From Paenibacillus lutimineralis (GTDB lineage Bacteria; Bacillota; Bacilli; Paenibacillales; Paenibacillaceae), in assembly GCF_003991425.1 (NCBI RefSeq), contig NZ_CP034346.1:4997501-5061500 (forward strand): a stretch of 64,000 nucleotides of DNA. The letters run 5' to 3'. The notes beneath the pieces were generated by a model, which saw only the letters and a program-made list of their open reading frames with translations, did not search any database and was not told the origin of the DNA. The position numbers and the translations under genes were made by a program. This document shows positions 16,607-24,627 of the stretch, piece by piece; the first letter of the stretch is position 1; each line of letters opens with the position of its first letter.

Positions 16607-17752
16607 TTATTTAAGCGTTACGTTAAGCGCTCCGTTCTCTGCCTTTTCGATAGTACCTTGAAGCACTTTGCTTACGAATTCCGCAGGAACATACATATTC
16701 TTGTTATGCAGCTCTGGAGCCGTGCCAAGGGAGAACGGCGCTACCTTGTTGAAGAAATATTGATCCTTATCGAGCTCAATCGATGTAAATACGGCATCTT
16801 TGGTCAGGTCTGCTCTTTTCTCCTTTGCATTCCAGGTCAACTTGAAGCCAAGGCCTTCAATCGTGGAACGCAGCGGAATCATAACCTGCCCATCTGCTTT
16901 TGTGTAGTAATCGCTCTTGTTGATGACAACACTTGCCTCTGCAGCTTCATTATCTCCACCTTTGGCGGAAAGGGCAATGCTGAATTCCGGTGTTCCTGCA
17001 GCACCTGGTGCGATCGAGTATTTAGGGAATACGATCACTGCTTTGCTGTCCTTCACATAGAAATCTTCTTCTTGCCCAGCATCGATTCCTTTGAACTCAT
17101 CCGCGAAATAATCGTCCGGCTGCATAGCGATTTGCTCGCGAATTTGCTTGTTCAGCGCTGCCTTGTAGTCGGTGCCGAACAATTCCTCAAGCGTCACCCG
17201 TTCGGCCTCGGCTTTATTCCATACATTGTAGAAATATTTGATCGGCATGGAAGTACCTCCGCTAAAACCCTCTTGAGTAACTACGAACGAGAGCAATTGC
17301 TGCGGATTAGCAGCAGCAGAGCCGTCTGATTTCACCTCATAGTCGATATACAATTCATACGGACGGAATTCATATTTATTCTCTTTCGCATCCTTGGCTC
17401 CTTCCGTAGCCAGCTTCTCCCACTCTTGGATCGCTTTATCCGCATTGCGTTCAATAATATCATTCATTTCTAGGCCATATTGTGTATCCTTCAAGCCCTC
17501 AACGACTGGAATTTTCACCTGGGCCTTCAAATAAGGGCTATTTGAAGTGAGAGTTTTCGTCTTAATAGTAACCTTCTGTTCTTGCTTATTTGAGAGTTCT
17601 GCCTCAACCACGCTCTTGGCGGAAGGTGCAACGCCTTGAGCCGCTTGTACCGGATATGCCAGCTGGGTAAAAACTGCGCCGCTGATCAGGATTCCACCAG
17701 CCACTCCTAAAGCAATAATCGATTTTTTAGTCATCCATGTTTTCATATCCAT
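16607..17752 (-). CDS. Secreted DUF3298-like protein with copper-amine-oxidase N-terminal-type domain
   Basis: A 381-residue exported protein (379 if the second ATG, at 17746 and better spaced from AAAGGG, is used). A signal peptide covers about 1-38 (IIALGVAGGILISGAVF, cut near VQAAQ). About 55-270 resembles DUF3298/RsiV-PdaC-type domains, with GLEMNDIIERNADKAI and the SGGTSMPIKYFYN region. The C-terminal 100 residues (MIPLRSTIEGLGFKLTWN, MYVPAEFVSKVL) match the copper-amine-oxidase N-terminal domain that Paenibacilli use as a cell-surface module without oxidase activity. It is probably a wall-associated protein; its function is unknown. It ends at a strong terminator, so it is probably its own unit. 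Confidence 0.75.
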   Translation of the reverse strand: MDMKTWMTKKSIIALGVAGGILISGAVFTQLAYPVQAAQGVAPSAKSVVEAELSNKQEQKVTIKTKTLTSNSPYLKAQVKIPVVEGLKDTQYGLEMNDIIERNADKAIQEWEKLATEGAKDAKENKYEFRPYELYIDYEVKSDGSAAANPQQLLSFVVTQEGFSGGTSMPIKYFYNVWNKAEAERVTLEELFGTDYKAALNKQIREQIAMQPDDYFADEFKGIDAGQEEDFYVKDSKAVIVFPKYSIAPGAAGTPEFSIALSAKGGDNEAAEASVVINKSDYYTKADGQVMIPLRSTIEGLGFKLTWNAKEKRADLTKDAVFTSIELDKDQYFFNKVAPFSLGTAPELHNKNMYVPAEFVSKVLQGTIEKAENGALNVTLK

Positions 17753-17814
17753 CGCCCTTTCCTAAGTTGAACTATAGTTTCTGAAGTTAGCCTGAATTTA
17801 CAAGTAACATGAGA

Positions 17815-17982
17815 GTTCAAAAAGATCGGTTTTCAGCACCGAGAAGGTTGGATGAAGCTAGGGATTGAGGAGCGGAGCGTACGTAGTTTGTACGTGAGCA
17901 CCGGAAATCCCGGCTGAATTCAAGATTCGATGCCGAGTAAGCTTCTTGATTCACTTCGTGATCAAAAGCGGGCTTTTTGAAC
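17815..17982. repeat. MITE-like repeat, copy A (about 168 bp)
   Basis: The element is bounded by the perfect inverted repeats GTTCAAAAAG (17815-17824) and CTTTTTGAAC (17973-17982). The interior includes GCACCGAGAAGGTTGGATGA, then GGAGCGGAGCGTACGTAG, then GATTCGATGCCGA. A near-identical inverted copy lies at 62991-63160. There is no ORF inside. It fills most of the gap between the histidine kinase and the copper-amine-oxidase-type gene; the remaining bases hold no further recognised feature. Confidence 0.8.
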
Positions 17983-18062
17983 TACCATTATAATGGACTA
18001 ATCTTCCTGTGAACCTATCGTAACAGGGGCGGTGAAAGAGATAGTTACAAATCGACAACAGC

Positions 18063-19463
18063 CTACGTCAGCAGCGATGAAGCAGAAGGCAATTTAATAG
18101 TTACCGTTGTCCCCTTATGTAACTCGCTGTCTATCTTCATGCTTCCCCCATGCATTTCCACAATCTCCTTAGACAGAGCGAGCCCGATTCCGCTGCCGGA
18201 CTGCTTGCTCTTGCCCTTGAAAAATTTGGTCATCATCTTCTCCAGATCAGCAGGCGCGATCCCCTCGCCTTCATCGACAACTTCAAGCTTCAGCCTCTGC
18301 TCAAGCCGCTGCGCTCTAAGCAATACTTCTCCGCCTTCATGTGAAAATTTGATCGCATTGTCGAGCAGATTGATAAGCACCTGCTTCATCCGGTTGCGAT
18401 CTGCGGTAATGTATCCGGCACTAGCGTCATACTCGGTTCGCAGAGTAACCCCCTTCTGCTCGAGATGGGCCGAGAATTGTATTTTCAGTTCATGCAGCAA
18501 TTCTCCGACATTCCAGCGCGTTGGATGCATCTCCAGATGTTTCGCCTGCAGCTTGGAGAAGTCCAGCAGATCATTGACCATGCCGTTGAGCCGCTTCGCC
18601 TCATCACGAATCGTCTGCAGCCCGTCGAGCAGTTCTTCTCTATCCTGCATATCTCCAGTAAGCAGCGTCTCCGACCAGCCCTGAATAGAAGTAAGCGGCG
18701 TCCTTAATTCATGGGACACCGTAGAAATAAACTCATGCTTTAGCTTGTCAGTCTTCAAAATTTCCTCGGCCATTACATTCATCGTCTGACCAAGCACGGC
18801 AATCTCATCGCGCTGCCGATTCTCGGAACGGACATGGAAATCCCCTCTGATATACGCATTGGCTATGCGCCGCAATTCAAGCAGGGGGCCCACCATTCTG
18901 CTCGACAGAAATAAACTGACGATAAAGGAAGCGGCAATAATGCCGAGACTAAGCGTCAGCGTCACCAGGACGATCTCCGCATACAGTTTATCAACCGCAG
19001 CCAAGGATGTAACAAACCGAACGACGCCGACGGTATTCTCCTCCCGGTATAGGGCATAGCTGTACGCTATCACATGCTCGCCGTCCTGCTCTGTCTGTCC
19101 GGACCATGACCCTTCTCCATCCTGAATAGCTCTGGCAATATCCGGCGAGGACAAGTGCCCCTTCTGCTCGAAGCCATTGGCGTCCATCAGCACCTTTCCC
19201 GACAGATCAAGCACCTGAACACTCATATAATCAGCGGCCGGAAGCTGCTGGAAGATCTCCGTCGCTTTTTCACGCAGCGTCTCATCGTTAATGAACTTAT
19301 TGTAGTAGGAAGACAGCACATTAACCCGCTCCGCGAACGCTTCCTTCGCCCCCTGGTAATAATAGCGGTGGACACCATACAGAAAGACAGTTGAGAACAG
19401 GGTCGTAACGAGCAAAATAATAAAGAAATGGCTTAATAACAGCTTGCTCTTAATGCTCTTCAT
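18063..19463 (-). CDS. Sensor histidine kinase
   Basis: A 466-residue membrane kinase: TM1 at about 8-30, an extracytoplasmic sensor of about 130 residues, TM2 at about 165-190, HAMP, then HisKA with phospho-acceptor His in STVSHELRTPL. The ATPase domain shows the N box NLLDNAIKFSHE, G1 VDEGEGIAP and G2 GSGIGLALSKEIV. The ATG at 19463 is chosen (GGAG 8 nt upstream); it overlaps the response regulator stop by 14 nt. It is the third gene of a lipoprotein-regulator-kinase operon. Its signal is unknown, but the co-encoded lipoprotein is a candidate partner on the outer membrane face. Confidence 0.92.
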   Translation of the reverse strand: MKSIKSKLLLSHFFIILLVTTLFSTVFLYGVHRYYYQGAKEAFAERVNVLSSYYNKFINDETLREKATEIFQQLPAADYMSVQVLDLSGKVLMDANGFEQKGHLSSPDIARAIQDGEGSWSGQTEQDGEHVIAYSYALYREENTVGVVRFVTSLAAVDKLYAEIVLVTLTLSLGIIAASFIVSLFLSSRMVGPLLELRRIANAYIRGDFHVRSENRQRDEIAVLGQTMNVMAEEILKTDKLKHEFISTVSHELRTPLTSIQGWSETLLTGDMQDREELLDGLQTIRDEAKRLNGMVNDLLDFSKLQAKHLEMHPTRWNVGELLHELKIQFSAHLEQKGVTLRTEYDASAGYITADRNRMKQVLINLLDNAIKFSHEGGEVLLRAQRLEQRLKLEVVDEGEGIAPADLEKMMTKFFKGKSKQSGSGIGLALSKEIVEMHGGSMKIDSELHKGTTVTIKLPSASSLLT

Positions 19464-20148
19464 ACTGCGAGCTCCATTTGTAGCCATGTCCCCACACCGT
19501 ATGAATCCAGTGCGGATGGGAAGGATCCTCCTCAATCTTGTTGCGCAAACGCCGCATATGTACGTCGACAGTCTTCACCTCACCCGTATAATCCTGTCCC
19601 CATACTGCATTGAGAATGTCATCCCTGCTTAGACTGGCATCTGCATGCTCCAGGAACAATTTCATCAACGCATATTCAGTCGGTGTCAGTTCCACCTCAA
19701 TTCCATTCTTCCACAGCTTCCGTTCCTTCGACGATAACACAAAAATGCCCGACTGAAGCTGCCCCCCCATTTCATACGCCACAGGATGCAATCTGCGGTA
19801 GAGCGCATTAATCCGGGCCAACAGCTCTGTTGGACTGAACGGTTTGCATATATAATCATCCGCTCCCATTTCAAGAGCGGCCACCAGGTCTTCCTCCTGT
19901 GTTAGTGCTGTTAGCATAATAATGCCCATTTTCGGAAAGGAGCGCCTGAGCATTCTACACACATCAAGCCCGCTAATCGCGGGCAGTTGAATATCAAGCA
20001 AGGCTATATCTATGTCCTTCTCCCTCTCGACGGCTTCCATCGCCTCCTCACCAGATTCCGCCTCCACAACGACGATCCCCTGCCGTTTCAAGTTGATGCG
20101 CACAAAATTACGGATCGGGCGCTCGTCCTCCACAATCATTACTTTCAT
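19450..20148 (-). CDS. OmpR-family response regulator
   Basis: A 232-residue regulator. The receiver domain has the acidic pair in IVEDERPI, the phospho-acceptor Asp in IALLDIQLP and Lys in YICKPFSP. The C-terminal winged helix reads ELTPTEYALMKLFLEH, RDDILNAVWG, VDVHMRRLRNKI and HTVWGHGYKW. The ATG at 20148 is favoured by GGAGG 8 nt upstream, against a start six codons earlier. It pairs with the overlapping histidine kinase gene; target genes are unknown. Confidence 0.93.
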   Translation of the reverse strand: MKVMIVEDERPIRNFVRINLKRQGIVVVEAESGEEAMEAVEREKDIDIALLDIQLPAISGLDVCRMLRRSFPKMGIIMLTALTQEEDLVAALEMGADDYICKPFSPTELLARINALYRRLHPVAYEMGGQLQSGIFVLSSKERKLWKNGIEVELTPTEYALMKLFLEHADASLSRDDILNAVWGQDYTGEVKTVDVHMRRLRNKIEEDPSHPHWIHTVWGHGYKWSSQYEEH

Positions 20149-20170
20149 CTGTACAACCTCCAACACTGCC

Positions 20171-21517
20171 TCAAAATTTCGTATCTGTAAAACCGCTGAC
20201 CAGTTCTTTCACCGAAATAGCCAACGATTGAATCGCATTCGGATATCCATCCAAACTCTCCGGGAAGATGCCAGCAATCCACTTGTCTTTGCCTTCGCGC
20301 AAGGAGACAAATTGATAGCCTGCGTTCTTCCATTTTTCAATCTCTTGACTCTTGCCGGACATGGGCACCATTTTGATCTCCAGGAGCGATATCTCAGGGT
20401 TTCGCAGGGGTCTGAACGATATGCCCTCGTTATTGTCGCCGATGTACTGCAGTGTTACCTGATCGGTCCAACGCACTGGCAGTTCAAAGCGATAATTGTT
20501 CTCAAAGTCGTAGAAGCTGTCCATCACGGGCTGCAGCTTGCCTTGTGGCGTCCACTGTATCCACTCATGAATGAACGGCATATCCGCGTAAGGGATATCC
20601 TCTGTTCCCGGAGGCTCCTTCATCCGGTCAATCTCCAGAATTCCGTCCCCGTTGACATCTTCGCTCAAGGTCGTCTGGGCATTGAAAAATTCCGGGTTGA
20701 GCGGATCGGCATTAAGCACATCCTTTAACTGTCCTTGCTCCTTAATCAGCATCGAAGTATAAGAAGAGTGGGCACCGATATCGGCCACGATGACAATTCC
20801 CTGGCGTTCTCCATTTACTTTGCCGGTAACAACCTGAGCATAGCCGTTAATGGCTCCATCTAGATCAAGCGCCGTTTGCTTGACCAACTGTCCATCTTGA
20901 AAATCATATAAAGCGGCTTCCGCTACCATTTTTTCGGAATCCCAGGACAGGTTGAACAGCTCCGGTCTGTTATTGCCTTCAAGATCGGTAACAAGCATCT
21001 GTGTATACAGCATATCCCCGTCCAGTTCAAGCTTGTCCTGCTCATTCACTGAATGAATCTGGAGCTCATTGCGTCCGCGGACCCCGCCTTTCCAGCCGGT
21101 AATGATCTCGCTGCGTCCATCTCCATCAAGATCGGCAAGCTGGAAGAAGTCGATACCGCGGCTCGGAACGGTGACCTGGTCCATCCGTTCCCATTTCCCT
21201 TTATTCTCCCGCAATACAATATACCCATGTTCAAATTCGTCGCTTTCATTGGCATAAAAGGCAATCACCTGCCGGTGGCCGTCCCCGAGAATGTCTTTAA
21301 TGAATATCGCCGTCGCCCCATAAGGTCCGTTATCGGGTATGACCAGCTTGGAATGAGGCGGCAATTGCTGCAGTACCTCCTGGCGGATATTGGACTGCTG
21401 CTGGGACTGGGCAGGGGGCTGCAGCAGCTGAAATGGCGTACTACCCAGACCGCAGCCGCCGAGAAGCAAGACGATTCCGCTCATTATGAATACAAGGATC
21501 ATTCGATTAATTCTCAT
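20171..21517 (-). CDS. FG-GAP/VCBS-repeat lipoprotein
   Basis: A 448-residue exported lipoprotein. The lipobox GIVLLLGGC places the acylated Cys near residue 22. The following 300 residues contain several FG-GAP-like beta-propeller units with Ca-binding-style loops (ADLDGDGRSEIITG, DVNGDGILEIDRM, KDILGDGHRQVIAF). The ATG at 21517 follows TGGTGATG; a TTG five codons earlier is less likely. It is first in an operon with a response regulator and kinase (23-nt gap), so it may be an accessory sensor or the regulated output. No enzyme motif was seen. Confidence 0.85.
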   Translation of the reverse strand: MRINRMILVFIMSGIVLLLGGCGLGSTPFQLLQPPAQSQQQSNIRQEVLQQLPPHSKLVIPDNGPYGATAIFIKDILGDGHRQVIAFYANESDEFEHGYIVLRENKGKWERMDQVTVPSRGIDFFQLADLDGDGRSEIITGWKGGVRGRNELQIHSVNEQDKLELDGDMLYTQMLVTDLEGNNRPELFNLSWDSEKMVAEAALYDFQDGQLVKQTALDLDGAINGYAQVVTGKVNGERQGIVIVADIGAHSSYTSMLIKEQGQLKDVLNADPLNPEFFNAQTTLSEDVNGDGILEIDRMKEPPGTEDIPYADMPFIHEWIQWTPQGKLQPVMDSFYDFENNYRFELPVRWTDQVTLQYIGDNNEGISFRPLRNPEISLLEIKMVPMSGKSQEIEKWKNAGYQFVSLREGKDKWIAGIFPESLDGYPNAIQSLAISVKELVSGFTDTKF

Positions 21518-21620
21518 GTCATCACCATTCAATTATTTCATAGACTGACTAACTATATCTCTAATCATATAGAATGACGAGATGAAGAGGTTACAGAACC
21601 ATTACGCCAACAATGAACAA

Positions 21621-21658
21621 AGGCTATCACACAAGGTCAGATGACCTTAGGATAGCCT
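21621..21658 (-). terminator. Terminator-like hairpin after sdaAA
   Basis: AGGCTATC/GATAGCCT with an inner AAGGTCA-TGACCTT stem makes a long hairpin 40 nt beyond the sdaAA stop. The minus-strand tail TTTGTT is short. Confidence 0.65.
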
Positions 21659-21699
21659 ACATCAACGGTTCTCATTATCGAATCACCCTTGACGGGCTC

Positions 21700-22578
21700 T
21701 TAATTCCGCTCACCATTCAATATCTCTGTCTTCAGCCGTCGTCCTGTAGGCGTGTCTGCAAGTCCGCCTTGTGCGGTCTCTCGCAGTGCAACCGGCATCG
21801 CTTGACCAATCCGGTACATCGCTTCTATCACTTCATCACAAGGAATCGCACTCGTAATACCAGCCAGCGACATGTCTGCAGCTACCATGGCAATCGCTGC
21901 TCCCATCGCATTCCGCTTCACACACGGAACTTCAACCAGGCCAGCAACAGGATCACATACTAGACCGAGCAAGTTCTTAAGCGCTATGGCCATCGCTGTA
22001 GCAGATTGCTGCGGTGTCCCTCCGGCCAGAGCCACGATTGAACCTGCTGCCATACCCGTTGCAGAGCCCACTTCGGCCTGACAGCCTCCAGCAGCGCCGC
22101 TAATCGAGGCATTGTTGGCGACAACCATCCCAAACGCCCCGGATGTGAACAGAAAATCAATCATCTGATCCCGGGTCGGATGAAGCTTATCCACCAGCGC
22201 GAATAATACGCCCGGGATAACCCCCGAAGCGCCAGCGGTCGGCGTGGCACAAATCAGTCCCATTGCCGCATTCACTTCATTGGTAGCGACCGCTTTGCTA
22301 ACTGCATCAAGCACAGTAAAGCCGCTTATTCCTTGACCACTAGCGATATATTGTTGCATTTTTACCGCATCACCACCGGTCAATCCCGAATGTGACTTCA
22401 CACCGCTGAGTCCTCTTTCTACAGCCTTCTCCATCACCTCAAGATTGCGCGACATTTGCTCGCGGATCTGTTCCCGGCTCTTTCCGCTAACTTCCATCTC
22501 CTGGCGGATCATGATCTCCGCAATGGAACATGATTTCTCTTCCGCTAGTGCGATTAACTCTGCCACATTAGAAAACAT
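21700..22578 (-). CDS. sdaAA: L-serine dehydratase, alpha subunit
   Basis: A 292-residue Fe-S subunit of the two-subunit serine dehydratase that converts L-serine to pyruvate and ammonia. Cluster and active-site cysteines are visible in GLICATPTAGASG, AAGGCQAEVG, LVCDPVAGLVEVPCVKRN. AAAGGAGG precedes the ATG. It follows sdaAB after 53 nt that contain a 10-nt relic of the GTTCAAAAAG repeat end. The order beta-alpha is as in other Bacilli. Confidence 0.96.
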   Translation of the reverse strand: MFSNVAELIALAEEKSCSIAEIMIRQEMEVSGKSREQIREQMSRNLEVMEKAVERGLSGVKSHSGLTGGDAVKMQQYIASGQGISGFTVLDAVSKAVATNEVNAAMGLICATPTAGASGVIPGVLFALVDKLHPTRDQMIDFLFTSGAFGMVVANNASISGAAGGCQAEVGSATGMAAGSIVALAGGTPQQSATAMAIALKNLLGLVCDPVAGLVEVPCVKRNAMGAAIAMVAADMSLAGITSAIPCDEVIEAMYRIGQAMPVALRETAQGGLADTPTGRRLKTEILNGERN

Positions 22579-22631
22579 TGTAGTCCTGCCTCCTTTACAT
22601 ATAATTTGTGTTCAAAAAGTAGGGCGCTCTG

Positions 22632-23294
22632 CTAATCCTCCATTGACAGAACCCGGTCAACACCCTCTAGCTTCCTAATGGTATCGATCACTTCGCCGCC
22701 AATCATCTCATCCGTCTCGATGACCATCAGAGCCATCTTGCCCTTTTCCTTACGGGACACCTTCATATTTCCGATGTTGACATGATTTTCACTCAATATA
22801 TAGGTCACTCTGGCGATAACGCCATAGCGATCATGATTAATAATTAGAATAGCCGGACTTTCGCCAGACAGGCCCAATTGGAATCCATTCAGCTCACGCA
22901 GCTCAACCTTGCCTCCGCCGATAGAAATCCCTACCAGATCAATCTCCTCGCTCCCGCTCTGCATGGTGATGCGGACCGTATTCGGATGCTCCGGAATCGC
23001 CTCTTCTGTTCTAATGATAATCTCTACTCCCGCTTCCGCCGCATATTTTGCAGCCTGAGGCAGACGTGGATCATCCGTATCATACCCCAATAATCCGGCA
23101 ATTAATGCCACATCAGTGGCATGTCCCTTATAAGTATCAGCAAAAGAACCGTACAGCGACAATACAACACGCTTCGGCTCTTTGCCAAATATACTGCGCG
23201 CCAGCCTGCCAATCTTCGCCGCCCCTGCTGTATGAGAGCTAGAGGGACCGACCATAACCGGACCGATTACATCAAACACGCTACGGTATTTCAT
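22632..23294 (-). CDS. sdaAB: L-serine dehydratase, beta subunit
   Basis: A 220-residue beta subunit. The N-terminal half contains FDVIGPVMVGPSSSHTAGA, the diagnostic serine-rich motif, and the C-terminal half is an ACT domain (ILIINHDRYGVIARVTYILS). The ATG at 23294 gives the normal family start and has AAGGGAGA about 6 nt upstream; the extended reading to 23369 overlaps the promoter. It is the first gene of the sda operon. Confidence 0.95.
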   Translation of the reverse strand: MKYRSVFDVIGPVMVGPSSSHTAGAAKIGRLARSIFGKEPKRVVLSLYGSFADTYKGHATDVALIAGLLGYDTDDPRLPQAAKYAAEAGVEIIIRTEEAIPEHPNTVRITMQSGSEEIDLVGISIGGGKVELRELNGFQLGLSGESPAILIINHDRYGVIARVTYILSENHVNIGNMKVSRKEKGKMALMVIETDEMIGGEVIDTIRKLEGVDRVLSMED

Positions 23295-23353
23295 TATCAT
23301 TCTCCCTTGTACATAAATCATGAAATATCTCGAGCAAAAAGAATCACTAATCC

Positions 23354-23382
23354 ATAATATGCGCTTCACAGAGACGATGCAA
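23354..23382 (-). promoter_or_regulatory. SigA promoter of sdaAB-sdaAA
   Basis: Minus-strand TTGCAT-N17-TATTAT, about 55 nt before the chosen sdaAB start, close to consensus. Confidence 0.8.
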
Positions 23383-23470
23383 TAAGATTGGCCATACCCG
23401 GCAACAGCACAAAGGCCGCCCTTTGGCCAAGCCTGACCGCAAGACAGCCTGTGTATCTAGTTATTGCTTA

Positions 23471-24427
23471 TTATACCCGCAAACGATGAATTCCCTTGTT
23501 CTCGAGACCACGAATAAGTGGGGTCCAATCCTCATCCTCCGCGGTTGTGTTCAATGCATCTTCCACCATCTGCAGCTTCGCATCAAGTGCATCGATATGG
23601 TGCAAGGCCACCGCTTCCGCCGTCTGCGGCTGTACCGGACTACCCCACTCGCCCAAGTTATGATGTGAGAGCACCAGATGCTGCAGTCCCATCACCTTCG
23701 GTGAATCCAGGTCAATATCAAGCCGGATCGCCGCCTCTGTAATCCAGTTGGACGCCATTGAGATATGGCCTAGCAGCTTGCCTGCCGTGCTATATTCGGA
23801 CACAATGCCGAGCTGTGCTACCATCTCTTCGGGTTTGGCAATATCGTGCAATATAATTCCCGCCCGGAGCATATCTGGATTCAGAAATGTACGCTGCCCA
23901 CAGAGAAACTCACCAAGCTCCAGCATCCTGACCATGTGATAGGCAAGGCCGGCAAAATAGGCATGATGATGCGTCTTCGCAGCCGGATAATGCATCAGCT
24001 TCTCTTCCACTTTATCAACACAATAAGTTACGATGCTGCGGATCTCCGCATCCGATATAGTAGCGATCGTCGCCTGGATCGTATGGATCAAGTCCACCGC
24101 CCGAATCGGAGCGGAACGGACGAACTCCGTCAACTTCACTCCATCTTCTTCTTTGACCGGACGCATCTGGATGATCTTCATTTGCAGCCGCTCCCGATAA
24201 GTTTGTACAACACCGCGTACCTTTACGAGCCCCATTGGGAAGAAGGTCTCTTTATCAACCTCTGAAGCATCCCATAATTTAGCAGAGATTTCTCCACTGG
24301 AGTCGCTCAGCACGATATCCAAATAATTTTTGGGAGGCGTACTATTCGTTAATTTAACTTCTACTTCCTTCAGTAAATAATAACCGATGAATTCCTCTTG
24401 ATTTACAAATTCTTTAATTAATGTCAT
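23471..24427 (-). CDS. yhaM: 3'-5' exoribonuclease YhaM
   Basis: A 318-residue protein matching YhaM in length and layout: an N-terminal OB-fold (residues about 15-90, with VKVRGVVQTYRERLQMKI) and a C-terminal HD domain with metal-binding HHHAYFAGLAYH and IILHDIAKPEE motifs. YhaM degrades RNA from the 3' end and trims transcripts after intrinsic terminators in Firmicutes. It is monocistronic. The upstream -10 TATAAT (24459-24464, minus) is perfect, but the -35 is weak. Confidence 0.93.
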   Translation of the reverse strand: MTLIKEFVNQEEFIGYYLLKEVEVKLTNSTPPKNYLDIVLSDSSGEISAKLWDASEVDKETFFPMGLVKVRGVVQTYRERLQMKIIQMRPVKEEDGVKLTEFVRSAPIRAVDLIHTIQATIATISDAEIRSIVTYCVDKVEEKLMHYPAAKTHHHAYFAGLAYHMVRMLELGEFLCGQRTFLNPDMLRAGIILHDIAKPEEMVAQLGIVSEYSTAGKLLGHISMASNWITEAAIRLDIDLDSPKVMGLQHLVLSHHNLGEWGSPVQPQTAEAVALHHIDALDAKLQMVEDALNTTAEDEDWTPLIRGLENKGIHRLRV

Positions 24428-24502
24428 GGATTCTCCCCCACAAAATAATCATATCTCTATTATACTATGGGTCCCTAGCTAAAGCAGAAAAAAGAATCGA
24501 TG

Positions 24503-24544
24503 TTTCATCCAACCTTCTCGGTGCTGAAAATTGAAATTTTGAAC
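24503..24544. repeat. Remnant of MITE-like repeat (copy C)
   Basis: About 42 bp match one end of the 17.8-kb element: TTCATCCAACCTTCTCGGTG, then CTGAAAA, ending TTTTGAAC. It sits upstream of yhaM and downstream of the giant repeat-protein gene. Confidence 0.7.
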
Positions 24545-24557
24545 TTCATATTAATGA

Positions 24558-24612
24558 GACAGTTCAAAAAGGCCGGCAGCCCCGGATCTATCCGGTACGA
24601 CTGCCGGCCACA
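24558..24612 (-). terminator. Terminator of the giant repeat-protein gene
   Basis: On the minus strand GGCCGGCAG...CTGCCGGCC forms a strong GC stem followed by TTTTTGAAC. The T-tract contains the GTTCAAAAAG sequence of the dispersed repeat. Confidence 0.88.
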
Positions 24613-24627
24613 CCTGCAACTATTCCA

